A DNA stretch of 49,587 nt from Streptomyces albospinus (lineage in GTDB: Bacteria; Actinomycetota; Actinomycetes; Streptomycetales; Streptomycetaceae), in NCBI RefSeq assembly GCF_014648695.1, contig NZ_BMRP01000019.1, positions 74,274 to 123,860 of the forward strand, read 5' to 3'. The notes under the pieces are model-generated. The model was not told the DNA's origin. It did no database searches and saw only the letters and a program-made list of their open reading frames with translations. A program made the position numbers and the translations under genes. The stretch's first letter is position 1; every line of letters starts with the position of its first letter. Shown in pieces: positions 6,658 through 14,540 of the stretch.

Positions 6658-7844
6658 TCGGCGGCCTCCCGCACCGGCACCAGCCGCCCCGCGCGTACGG
6701 CCGCGACCGGCATCAGCCACCGCCGCGACCCCCGGCGGTCCCCCGCCGCGTCGACCAGCCACCGCGGCCCGGCCGCCGCACCCACCTCCAGCACGGTCAG
6801 ATCGGCCACCGCCCCGACCCGCAGCGTCCCCAACTCCCCGTCCTTTCCCAGCACTTCGGCCGGCCGGGCGGTGACACACCGGATCACCTCCGGCAGCGGC
6901 ATCCCCAGCGCCAGCAGCTTGCCCATCGTGGTGGTCAGGTCGTGCACGGGTCCCGCCGCGTTCCGCAGGTGCAGATCGGTGCTGATGGTGTACGGCCGGA
7001 TGCCCGCCGCCAGCGCCCGTTCCGCCGTGCCGAACGCGAAGCTCGCACTGCCGTGCCCCACGTCGAGCCGCACCCCCCGCTCCAGCGCCGCCCGCACCTG
7101 CGGCAGCGGCTCCGGGCCGCCCCCGAACAGCCCGCCGGCCTTCCCATGGAACGCATGGGTGACCACATCGCCCGGCCCGAGCAGATCCAGCACCGCGCCC
7201 AGCGCCGGCGGCCCGTTCCCCACATGCACCATCACGGGCACCCCGCACGCCTGCGCCACCTCACGGGCGACCCGCAGCGGTGCCAGGCCGCTGCCGCCGA
7301 GCGCCGAGCGGCTCATCCGCACCTTGAGCCCGCGCACCGTCCCCCGCTCCCGGGCCAGAATGCCGGCGGTGGCATCGGGATCCAGATCGGCCGCCCCGCC
7401 CGCCAGTTCACCGTTCCCTCCGACCAGCCCGTGCCGCGCGACATTGAGCCAGCTCAGTACCCGGGTGCCGGCCGGTGCGACGACCGACGCGGCGAAGTCC
7501 GCCCAGTCGTCGCTGCCGCAACTCCCCGCATCGGCAACGGTGGTGACGCCCCGTTCGATCCCCGCCCGGTCGGCCGGGAGCCCCAGATCCGTTGCCCCTC
7601 CGTAGACATGGGCGTGCAGATCGATCAGCCCCGGGGTGACCAGCAGCCCGCTCGCGTCGTACACCTCGGCGCCCGCCGCGGACAGCGTCCCGGGCGCGCC
7701 GACCGCGGCGATCCGCCCGCCGGCGACGGCCAGCTCGCCCGGCGTCAGCGTCCCGGCCTCCGGGTCGGCCAACACCCCGCCGCGCAGCAGCAGTTCACAT
7801 CGGGCGTCGGGACCGGGCGGGGACGGCGGCATGGTTGCGGGCAT
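6654..7844 (-). CDS. amidohydrolase/deacetylase family metallohydrolase
   Basis: This 396-residue TIM-barrel metallohydrolase belongs to the EF_0837-like group of the amidohydrolase superfamily, related to dihydroorotases and D-aminoacylases. Metal ligands are visible in order: DLHAHV (His77, His79), GLKV with Lys174 (probably carboxylated), VMVHVGN (His207), VVTHAFHG (His230) and STDLHLRN (Asp290). An N-terminal beta-sandwich strand (LLLRGGVLADPEAG) and the C-terminal VGAVADLTVLEV close the fold. It is the first gene of the seven-gene operon. It probably removes an acyl group from an amino sugar acid or amino acid before the PLP lyase acts, but the substrate is unknown. Start ATG 7844 has AAAGG about 8 bases upstream; ATG 7832 is an alternative. 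Confidence 0.88.
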   Translation of the reverse strand: MPATMPPSPPGPDARCELLLRGGVLADPEAGTLTPGELAVAGGRIAAVGAPGTLSAAGAEVYDASGLLVTPGLIDLHAHVYGGATDLGLPADRAGIERGVTTVADAGSCGSDDWADFAASVVAPAGTRVLSWLNVARHGLVGGNGELAGGAADLDPDATAGILARERGTVRGLKVRMSRSALGGSGLAPLRVAREVAQACGVPVMVHVGNGPPALGAVLDLLGPGDVVTHAFHGKAGGLFGGGPEPLPQVRAALERGVRLDVGHGSASFAFGTAERALAAGIRPYTISTDLHLRNAAGPVHDLTTTMGKLLALGMPLPEVIRCVTARPAEVLGKDGELGTLRVGAVADLTVLEVGAAAGPRWLVDAAGDRRGSRRWLMPVAAVRAGRLVPVREAAE

Positions 7845-7980
7845 ACCGGCGGCCTTTCGCTGCGAGCGTCGCGTCGTGCCTTCCGCGGGGACCTTCCGTA
7901 GGGAGAGATGCACGCCGTGCGGCCCCGGCAAACCAGGCCCTGGCCGCGGGTCCGGCGCGGGGCCCTTGTCCGGTAAATGG

Positions 7981-8010
7981 TTGACGACGCATGGATCTGC
8001 CTGTTCCACT
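7981..8010 (+). promoter_or_regulatory. candidate promoter for the cysteine leader/SsuD-like transcript
   Basis: TTGACG at 7981-7986 is a good -35 element. An 18-bp spacer leads to TCCACT at 8005-8010, a poor -10. That spacing would place the transcription start at or next to the A of the leader-peptide ATG at 8017, which has no ribosome-binding site of its own. A leaderless mRNA is therefore plausible, but the weak -10 makes this tentative. The rest of the 308-bp gap (7845-8152) holds the leader peptide and presumably the divergent operon promoter, which I could not identify. Confidence 0.35.
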
Positions 8011-8016
8011 GGCTGC

Positions 8017-8094
8017 ATGCGACCTCGGCAACGGCTGGTCACCCGGGACCACATCGACTTCGGTCGTGTGTGGTCGGCCTCCTGTTGCCGCTGA
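8017..8094 (+). CDS. cysteine-type attenuator leader peptide
   Basis: A 25-codon frame starts MRPRQRLVTRDHIDFGR and ends WSASCCR before TGA 8092-8094. It matches the actinobacterial putative leader peptides found ahead of sulfur-assimilation genes, whose remembered pattern is Arg-rich, then LTRRxHIDLxRV, then one or two Cys and Arg. Here two adjacent Cys codons (TGT TGC, 8083-8088) stand two codons before the stop. It ends 58 bp before the SsuD-like monooxygenase gene. The likely mechanism is cysteine-responsive attenuation: ribosome progress through the Cys codons controls expression of the downstream gene. Confidence 0.8.
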   Translation: MRPRQRLVTRDHIDFGRVWSASCCR

Positions 8095-8152
8095 CTTCTC
8101 GACCCCGCCACCGACACCCAGGCACCTTTCACGAGAAGACGAGGCCGTACCC

Positions 8153-9265
8153 ATGCCTGTCGAGTTCCTCGGCATCGCCGCGACCAACGACGGATCCGAA
8201 GTCACCCCCCGATCCGGCGTCTCCTTCGACAAGGAGTACACGCTCAAGCTCGCCCGCGCCCACGAGGACCACGGCTGGGACCGGGTCCTGTTCGCGTACG
8301 GATCCGGCTCCCCCGACCCCTCCCCGGCAGCCGCCTATGTCGCCGCCCGGACCGACACCCTCCAGATCCTGGTCGCGCACCGCCCCAACGTCTCCTACCC
8401 GACGTTCGCGGCGAAGACCTTCGCCACCCTGGACCACATCAGCGACGGCCGGCTCGCCGTCCACTTCATCACCGGCGGCAACGACCACGAGCAGCGCCGC
8501 GAGGGCGACACCCTCACCAAGGACGAGCGCTACGCCCGCACCCGCGAGTACATCCGGATCGTCAAGAAGATCTGGACCACCCACGAGCCCTTCGACCACG
8601 AGGGGACCCACTACCGCTTCCACGACTTCGTCAGCGACACCTTCCCCGTCCAACAGCCGCATCCGCAGGTCTCGTTCGGCGGCTCCTCGCCCGCGGCGTA
8701 CGCGGCGGGCGGCGCCGAGGCGGACATCTACTGCCTGTGGGGCGAACCGCTGGCGCAGACCGCCGAACAGATCGCCTCGGTCGGAGCGGCGGCGCAGGCG
8801 GCCGGCCGCAGCGACGTCCCCCGGATCCAGGTCGCCTTCCGGCCGATCATCGCGCCCACGGAGGAGCTGGCCTGGGAGAAGGCGCACCGCACCCTCGGCC
8901 GGATCAAGGCGCGCAAGGCGGGCGGCCCGCCGAGCCGCCGCCATCCGCTGACGAGCCCTCAGAATGCCGGCTCGCAGCGGCTGCTGGCGGTGGCCGCCGA
9001 GGGCGAGCGGCACGACCGTGCGCTGTGGACGCCGACCGCCGCGGAGACCGGCGGCGCCGGCAACTCCACCGCCCTGGTCGGCACACCGGAGACCGTGGCC
9101 CAGGCCCTGCTGGACTACTACGACCTGGGCGTGAGCGTCCTCTCCGCCCGCGGCTACGACCTCCTCGACGACGCCATCGACTTCGGCCGGTACGTCATCC
9201 CGCTCGTCCGGGAAGAGGTCGCCAAGCGGGACGCGGAGCGGACGGCGGCCGAGCCGGCTTCGTAG
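8153..9265 (+). CDS. SsuD-like FMN-dependent alkanesulfonate monooxygenase family protein (LLM class)
   Basis: The 370-residue protein is a luciferase-like TIM-barrel oxidoreductase of the SsuD type, which uses FMNH2 and O2 to desulfonate alkanesulfonates. Similar segments are VAHRPNVSYPTFAAKTFATLDHISDGRLAVHFITGG (~82-117), ERYARTREYIRIVKKIWTT, PHPQVSFGGSSPAAYAAGGAEADIYCLWGEP and the late GNSTALVGTPETVAQALLDYYDLGVSVLSARGYDLLDDA. The exact substrate cannot be read. Start ATG 8153 has GAGG 8 bases upstream. The cysteine-type leader peptide before it links it to sulfur acquisition. No ssuABC transporter or flavin reductase lies next to it. It is divergent from the amidohydrolase operon. Confidence 0.87.
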   Translation: MPVEFLGIAATNDGSEVTPRSGVSFDKEYTLKLARAHEDHGWDRVLFAYGSGSPDPSPAAAYVAARTDTLQILVAHRPNVSYPTFAAKTFATLDHISDGRLAVHFITGGNDHEQRREGDTLTKDERYARTREYIRIVKKIWTTHEPFDHEGTHYRFHDFVSDTFPVQQPHPQVSFGGSSPAAYAAGGAEADIYCLWGEPLAQTAEQIASVGAAAQAAGRSDVPRIQVAFRPIIAPTEELAWEKAHRTLGRIKARKAGGPPSRRHPLTSPQNAGSQRLLAVAAEGERHDRALWTPTAAETGGAGNSTALVGTPETVAQALLDYYDLGVSVLSARGYDLLDDAIDFGRYVIPLVREEVAKRDAERTAAEPAS

Positions 9266-9286
9266 GGCCTGTCCGGGCGGGCCATG

Positions 9287-9325
9287 GCCGGGCCGTCGCG
9301 ACGCATCCCGCCGCGACGGCCCGGC
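9287..9325. terminator. bidirectional terminator between SsuD-like gene and helY
   Basis: GCCGGGCCGTCGC (9287-9299) is perfectly complementary to GCGACGGCCCGGC (9313-9325), giving a 13-bp stem with a 13-nt loop in the 91-bp gap between convergent genes. It can serve both transcripts. Confidence 0.75.
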
Positions 9326-9356
9326 ACCACAGCCGTACGAACCGGCCGGCCCGCCG

Positions 9357-12173
9357 CTACCCCACCGACGAATACGCCACGACCCCGCGCAGCACCCCGT
9401 CCATGGCCTTGCGGGCGGACCGTGCGACCGTGCCCTCGGGGGGTGCCGCCGTCGCGATCTGCCCGAGGACGTCCACCAGTTGCTTGCACCAGCGGACGAA
9501 GTCGCCGGCGGGCATGTCCGCCTCCTGGAGCACCTCGTCCAGACCGAAGCCGGAGGCCCAGCGGTACGCGGCCCAGGCGAAGCCGAGGTCCGGCTCGCGC
9601 TGGCCGACGCCCTCCGCCTGGCTGATCTTGTGGTCCTCCTCCAGGGCGTCCAACCGGCCCCAGATGTGGACCATCTCCGCCAGCGCGTCCCGCGCCCTGC
9701 CGGCCGGCAGCTTGGGCGCCACCGCGTCGTCCGCCTGCCGCGCCTCGTAGACCAGCGCCGAGGCGCAGGCCGCCAGCTCCGCCGGACCCAGGCCCTCCCA
9801 GACCCCCGCACGCAGGCATTCGCTGGCCAGCAGGTCCAGCTCGCCGTAGAGCCGGGCCAGCCGGCGGCCCTCGTCGGTGACGGTGTCGCCTTCGAGGTAG
9901 TCCAGCTCGGTCAGCAGCGCGCAGATCCGGTCGAAGGTGCGCGCGATGGTGTTCGTACGCCCCTCGATCCGCCGCTCCAGCTGGCGGGTGTCCCGCAGCA
10001 GCCGGTGATAGCGCTCCGCCCAGCGGGCGTGGTCCTCGCGCTCGTCGCAGCCATGGCAGGGATGCGCCCGGATCTCCGTCCGCAGCCGGCCGATCTCCCG
10101 GTCGTCGGCCGCCTCCGCCCGCGGCCTGCGGTGCCGCGAGGGCACCAGATGACCGGCCTTGGTGCGCAGCGCGGACGCCAGATCGCGCCGCGACTGCGGG
10201 CTGCGGGCGTTGAAGGTGCGCGGGATCCGCATCCGGTCCAGCGCGGTGACCGGCACCGGGAAATCGATCGAGGCCAGCCGCTTGACCTGCCGCTCGGCGG
10301 TCAGCACCAGCGGCCGGGGCCCGTCCTGGGCGTCGAAGCCGCGATGGCCGTTGGTCCGCCCCGAGGGCATGCCCGGGTCCAGCACCAGCGCCAGGCCCGC
10401 GTACTTGCCGGTCGGCACATGGATGACATCGCCGGGCTTCAGCTTCTCCAGCGCCGCCGCTGCCGCCGCCCGCCGCTGCACCGCGCCCTGCTTGGCCAGC
10501 TCCGTCTCGCGGTCCTTCAACTCCCGCCGCAGCCGGGAGTATTCCTCGAAGTCGCCGAGGTGGCAGACCATCGAGCCGCGGTATCCGGCCAGTCCCTCCT
10601 CGTTCTTCTGCACCTGCCGGGAGATCCCGACCACCGACTTGTCCGCCTGGAACTGCGCGAACGACATCTCCAGCAGCTCCCGCGAACGGTGCCGCCCGAA
10701 CTGCGAGACGAGATTGACCGCCATGTTGTACGACGGCTTGAACGAGGAGCGCAGCGGATACGTCCGCGTCCCGGCGAGACCGGCCAGCGCGCCCGGATTC
10801 ATGCCGCGCTGCCAGAGCACCACCGCATGGCCCTCGACGTCGATACCGCGGCGCCCGGCGCGGCCGGTCAGCTGGGTGTACTCGCCGGGCGTGATGTCGG
10901 CGTGCTGCTCGCCGTTCCACTTGACGAGCTTCTCCAACACCACCGACCGGGCAGGCATGTTGATGCCCAGCGCCAGCGTCTCGGTGGCGAAGACGGCCTT
11001 GACCAGGCCCTTGACGAACAGCTCCTCGACGACCTCCTTGAACGTCGGCAGCATGCCGGCGTGGTGCGCCGCGATGCCCCGCTCCAGGCCCTCCAGCCAC
11101 TCGAAGTAGCCCAGCACGTGCAGGTCGTCGTCCGGGATGCCGGCCGTCCGGGCCTCGACTATCCGGCGGACCTGCTCACGGCCCTCCTGGTCGTTGAGCC
11201 GCAGGCCGGAATACAGGCACTGCTGGACGGCCGCCTCGCACCCGGCGCGGCTGAAGATGAAGGTGATGGCGGGCAGCAGCCCTTCGTTGTCGAGCCGCTC
11301 GATCACCTCGGGCCGGCTCGGCGTCCAGATCCGGGCCCGCTGGCGCCGCTCGCGCTCGCGGTCCGCCTCGCGCATGTTCCGCCCGCGGCGCTTGTCGCGG
11401 CCGAAGGTGGGCCGGCTGTTCTCCATCCGCGCCAGCCGCTCCAGATCGGGGTTGACCTCCCGCCGGCCGCCGCTCTGCCCGTCCCGCTCCTCGAAGAGGT
11501 CGTATATCCGGCGGCCCGCGAGGACGTGCTGCCACAGGGGCACCGGGCGGTGCTCGGAGACGATCACCGCGGTGTCGCCGCGGACCGTGTCCAGCCAGTC
11601 CCCGAACTCCTCGGCGTTCGAGACCGTCGCGGACAGTGACACCAGCGTCACCGACTCGGGAAGATGGATGATCACCTCTTCCCAGACGGCGCCGCGGAAC
11701 CGGTCGGAGAGGTAGTGCACCTCGTCCATGACCACATGGCCCAGGCCCACCAGCGACTGCGAGCCCGCATAGAGCATGTTCCGCAGGACCTCGGTGGTCA
11801 TCACGATCACCGGGGCATCGCCATTGACGCTGTTGTCGCCGGTCAGCAGGCCGACCTTCTCGGGGCCGTAGCGCTTGACCAGGTCCTGGAACTTCTGGTT
11901 GGACAACGCCTTGATGGGCGTGGTGTAGAAGCATTTGCGGCCCTGCTCCAGGGCCAGGTGGACGGCGAATTCGCCGACGATCGTCTTGCCGGATCCGGTG
12001 GGAGCAGCGACCAGCACACCCTTACCGGCCTCCAGGGCCTGGCACGCCTCGACCTGATACGGGTCCAGCTCGAAGTCGTACAGCTCCCGGAAAGGGGCGA
12101 GTGCGGTGGCCTGCTCGGCCGCCCGGAGCTTGGCGGCGGCATAGCGCTCAGCAGGGGACATGTCCTCGGTCAT
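9357..12173 (-). CDS. helY: HelY-type DEAD/DEAH-box RNA helicase (Ski2/Mtr4-like)
   Basis: A 938-residue superfamily 2 helicase of the actinobacterial HelY group, related to eukaryotic Ski2/Mtr4. Motif I is APTGSGKT (57-64), motif II is DEVH in GHVVMDEVHYLSDRF, motif III is SLSATVSN, and motif VI is QLTGRAGRRGID. The C-terminal part carries the long helical extension of the family, with HPCHGCDEREDHARWAERYHRL and a helical bundle domain. It should unwind structured RNA in turnover or processing. I chose ATG 12173; a TTG at 12206 is less likely. A tat-operon terminator lies upstream, so helY probably has its own promoter between 12174 and 12276. Confidence 0.92.
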   Translation of the reverse strand: MTEDMSPAERYAAAKLRAAEQATALAPFRELYDFELDPYQVEACQALEAGKGVLVAAPTGSGKTIVGEFAVHLALEQGRKCFYTTPIKALSNQKFQDLVKRYGPEKVGLLTGDNSVNGDAPVIVMTTEVLRNMLYAGSQSLVGLGHVVMDEVHYLSDRFRGAVWEEVIIHLPESVTLVSLSATVSNAEEFGDWLDTVRGDTAVIVSEHRPVPLWQHVLAGRRIYDLFEERDGQSGGRREVNPDLERLARMENSRPTFGRDKRRGRNMREADRERERRQRARIWTPSRPEVIERLDNEGLLPAITFIFSRAGCEAAVQQCLYSGLRLNDQEGREQVRRIVEARTAGIPDDDLHVLGYFEWLEGLERGIAAHHAGMLPTFKEVVEELFVKGLVKAVFATETLALGINMPARSVVLEKLVKWNGEQHADITPGEYTQLTGRAGRRGIDVEGHAVVLWQRGMNPGALAGLAGTRTYPLRSSFKPSYNMAVNLVSQFGRHRSRELLEMSFAQFQADKSVVGISRQVQKNEEGLAGYRGSMVCHLGDFEEYSRLRRELKDRETELAKQGAVQRRAAAAAALEKLKPGDVIHVPTGKYAGLALVLDPGMPSGRTNGHRGFDAQDGPRPLVLTAERQVKRLASIDFPVPVTALDRMRIPRTFNARSPQSRRDLASALRTKAGHLVPSRHRRPRAEAADDREIGRLRTEIRAHPCHGCDEREDHARWAERYHRLLRDTRQLERRIEGRTNTIARTFDRICALLTELDYLEGDTVTDEGRRLARLYGELDLLASECLRAGVWEGLGPAELAACASALVYEARQADDAVAPKLPAGRARDALAEMVHIWGRLDALEEDHKISQAEGVGQREPDLGFAWAAYRWASGFGLDEVLQEADMPAGDFVRWCKQLVDVLGQIATAAPPEGTVARSARKAMDGVLRGVVAYSSVG

Positions 12174-12276
12174 CGTGCTTACGAGCCTACCGGCCACCTC
12201 TGACAACGACCCGATCTTTATGGCGGGCCTTTACCCGGCTCACCCGGCATCCGCCCCTCTCCCCCGCACAAGCCGA

Positions 12277-12306
12277 CGGCCCCCGGCTCGAAGAGCTCGG
12301 GGGCCG
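12277..12306 (-). terminator. terminator of the tatA-tatC unit
   Basis: GAGCTCGGGGGCCG (12293-12306) pairs with CGGCCCCCGGCTC (12277-12289) with a single bulge and a GAA loop. It is 80 bp past the tatC stop in the direction of transcription and upstream of helY. Confidence 0.7.
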
Positions 12307-12386
12307 CAAGGCCGGTCCACGGAGCGTCACTTCACGTGACGCGGCGACTACGCATCATCTCCCGCGCGCCGCCCGCTCACCGCCGT

Positions 12387-13337
12387 TCACGTCGCGTCGT
12401 CGTAGCCGCCGCGGCGGCTGCCGTCGTTCTCGCCGCTCGACTGCTCCGGCAGCATCCTCTGGGAGGAGACCGGCTCGATGGCACCGACGTCCGACGGCGT
12501 CAGATCCAGCTCCGACGCCTCGTCGTCGGACAGACCCGCGTTCGGGTCGGCGAGCTTGCGGCGGCGGTCGTTGAGGAGGCAGATGCCGACGGCGCCGAAG
12601 TACAGCAGGATGATCGGGGCGGCCAGCAGCGACATGGTCAGCGGGTCACCGGTGGGGGTGGCGACGGCCGCGAAGATCGTGATGCCCAGCACCATGAACC
12701 GCCACCAGCTCAGGATCCGCTGGCCGGTGAGTACCCCGCCCTTGTTGAGCAGCACCAGCAGCAGCGGCAGCTCGAAGGAGAAGCCGAAGACCAGCACCAT
12801 CCGCGTGACGATGTCGAAGAAGTCGTCGGCCGGGAAGAGGTTGGACCAGTTCTCGGGGGTCAGTCCGACCAGTGCGGCGGCGGTGGTGGGCAGCACCGCG
12901 TAGGCGAGGTAGGCACCGCCGAGGAAGAGCGGTACACCGGCGGCGACGAAGCTCAGTGCGTACTTCTTCTCGTGCTTGTGCAGACCGGGGGCGAGGAAGG
13001 CCCAGAGCTGGTAGAGCCACAGCGGGCTGGCGGCGACCAGTCCCACGGTCAGCGACAGCTTGAGCATGATCGTGAACGGCGCGATGAAACCCTGCGCGAC
13101 GATGTTCGCGCAGGGGTGGCCGCTGGCCGCTGAGCCGCCCTTGGGGCAGCCGACGGCCGCGATGGTCGGGCCCGTGATGAAATCGGCGATCGCCCTGTAC
13201 TTGAGCGCCGCGATGATGGTGACCACAAGGATCGCCAGCACCGATTTCAGCAGCCGGTTGCGCAGCTCACGCAGATGCGCCGCGAGGGGCATCCGCCCCT
13301 CGGGGTCCTTCTCCTGCTTGCGGGCAGACTTGGGCAA
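12387..13337 (-). CDS. tatC: Sec-independent (Tat) translocase subunit TatC
   Basis: A 316-residue polytopic membrane protein with the TatC hallmarks: the cytoplasmic N-terminal PLAAHLRELRNRLLKS that binds twin-arginine signals, six hydrophobic segments, PLWLYQLWAFLAPGLHKHEKKY in the first cytoplasmic loop, the FSFELPLLLVLL segment, and FAAVATPTGDPLTMSLLAAPIILLY near the end. The hydrophilic C-terminal tail (~60 residues, acidic then Ser/Gly-rich) is longer than in E. coli and usual for Streptomyces. The start is TTG 13337, preceded by GAGGAAG at 6-7 bases. With TatA it exports folded proteins; tatB is not in this window. Confidence 0.95.
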   Translation of the reverse strand: MPKSARKQEKDPEGRMPLAAHLRELRNRLLKSVLAILVVTIIAALKYRAIADFITGPTIAAVGCPKGGSAASGHPCANIVAQGFIAPFTIMLKLSLTVGLVAASPLWLYQLWAFLAPGLHKHEKKYALSFVAAGVPLFLGGAYLAYAVLPTTAAALVGLTPENWSNLFPADDFFDIVTRMVLVFGFSFELPLLLVLLNKGGVLTGQRILSWWRFMVLGITIFAAVATPTGDPLTMSLLAAPIILLYFGAVGICLLNDRRRKLADPNAGLSDDEASELDLTPSDVGAIEPVSSQRMLPEQSSGENDGSRRGGYDDAT

Positions 13338-13400
13338 CCCACTTCCTCGTCTCGTGCGTCAGCCGTTCCGACGGCGTCGGGACGGCTGGATCCGGCTCGG

Positions 13401-13700
13401 TCAGCTCTGGGTGGTGCGGTTCGGCTCGGCCACGGGGCGCGAGCTGGCCACATCACCGGGCGCAGCCTGAATCGTACGAGGTGCCTGGGGTGCGGCGTCG
13501 GCAGGAGCCTGGGTCGAGGTGCCGCTCTCAGCCGCCCGCTCCGCCTCGCTCTCCTTCTTCATCGCCTTGGCCTCGCTCTTGAGGATGCGGGCCGACTTGC
13601 CGAGCGAACGCGCCATGTCGGGAAGCTTCTTCGCGCCGAACAGCAGGAAGACCACGGCGAGGATCAGCAGAATCTCGGTGGGCCTCAGGTTGGCTAGCAT
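13401..13700 (-). CDS. tatA: twin-arginine translocase subunit TatA
   Basis: The 99-residue protein begins MLANLRPTEILLILAVVFLLFGAKKLPDMARSLGKS, which gives the single TatA membrane helix, the FGAKKLPD hinge and the start of the amphipathic helix, followed by a Lys/Glu-rich stretch and a disordered Ala/Pro/Thr tail. TatA forms the variable-size translocation assembly for folded proteins. It is 63 bp upstream of tatC on the same strand. The 206-bp gap ahead of it (13701-13906) probably holds the promoter; I see no identifiable operator there. Confidence 0.95.
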   Translation of the reverse strand: MLANLRPTEILLILAVVFLLFGAKKLPDMARSLGKSARILKSEAKAMKKESEAERAAESGTSTQAPADAAPQAPRTIQAAPGDVASSRPVAEPNRTTQS

Positions 13701-13906
13701 GTGCGACTACCTTCTCGCCGGGGCGGCGTTTCCTGTGGTGCCTGCCGATGGGGTCGGACTGGTGTCCTGATGGTGCCTCGATCGTAACGTTCGGTGGTGA
13801 ACGTCCGGCAATCCCCGTGCGTATTCCGGATTGCCCGCGCCACCGCGCGACCTGACCCGCTGGTGCAGCCTACCTTCCGGGATCTCCACGGAGCAGAGCG
13901 CCGCAG

Positions 13907-14110
13907 TCAGTCACGGCGGGCATCGTGCATCCGGGAGGCGAGCGGGACCGCGGCCCGCTCCAAGTCCTGTGCGGCCCGCTGGATCCGCTCCGTGGCCGTA
14001 CCGACCTGCCGGGCCAGCCGCCGTACCTCGACGAAGACACGGACGGCGAGGACGCCTAGGACGGCGATCCCCAGGAAGCCGAGGGCGATTGCGATCATGG
14101 GCCAGAGCAT
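13907..14110 (-). CDS. small membrane-anchored conserved protein
   Basis: This 67-residue protein has one N-terminal membrane helix (LWPMIAIALGFLGIAVLGVLAV) followed by a charged amphipathic helix VRVFVEVRRLARQVGTATERIQRAAQDLERAA that looks coiled-coil forming. The layout resembles a miniature of TatA/B-type or DUF948-type proteins, but I do not recognise a named family. It lies between the zinc-ribbon gene and tatA, on the same strand. Start ATG 14110. A small accessory membrane protein is the most that can be said. Confidence 0.65.
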   Translation of the reverse strand: MLWPMIAIALGFLGIAVLGVLAVRVFVEVRRLARQVGTATERIQRAAQDLERAAVPLASRMHDARRD

Positions 14111-14233
14111 GGGGCGAGCCTATCGGTCGGGCCGCCACCGGGACGGCCGCCACCGGAGCGGCCCACGCCGGACCCGCCTGCGCCGGACGTACGGCGGTGC
14201 CGCTCCGGAAGCCGGCCGGGTGCGCTCGGCCCC

Positions 14234-14494
14234 TCAGCCGATGTGCAGCCGCAGCGTCCGCACCCCGCCGCCGGTGAGCAGCTGCACGATGCGCTCCCCC
14301 GCCGGCCTGCGCACCGCCCGGTCGCACTCGGGGCAGGTGAAGGAGTAGAAGGTGGTGCGGCTGCTGGCGCCGATCGCCAGCCGGAAGGCGTCCGAGGCCA
14401 GTTCGAAGCGGCCCCGGCAGTCCGGGCAGGCCGCCTTGAAGAGCACCGGAGCGGTCATGCCCGCCAGGGTGGTCGTCGCCATCGTGGTCGTCAT
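14234..14494 (-). CDS. small zinc-ribbon-like conserved protein
   Basis: An 86-residue protein with two CxxC knuckles: AACPDCRGRFEL (about 22-33) and FTCPECDRAVR (about 53-63), spaced as in a four-Cys zinc ribbon, followed by a conserved GERIVQLLTGGGVRTLRLH end. Similar proteins are common at this place in Streptomyces genomes, but no function is known to me. ATG 14494 is the longest start; ATG 14482 and ATG 14458 (MTAPVL) are alternatives. It is 46 bp downstream of pafC and probably cotranscribed with it. Confidence 0.7.
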   Translation of the reverse strand: MTTTMATTTLAGMTAPVLFKAACPDCRGRFELASDAFRLAIGASSRTTFYSFTCPECDRAVRRPAGERIVQLLTGGGVRTLRLHIG

Positions 14495-14540
14495 CCTTCG
14501 CTGTCTCCTGCGGTCATCGGTGCGCCCGCGCGGTCCGGGC

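Noticed and set aside
8129..9811. A 560-codon minus-strand frame overlapping the SsuD-like gene
   Set aside because: The plus-strand SsuD-like gene has a good start, ribosome-binding site and family motifs; the opposite frame has none.
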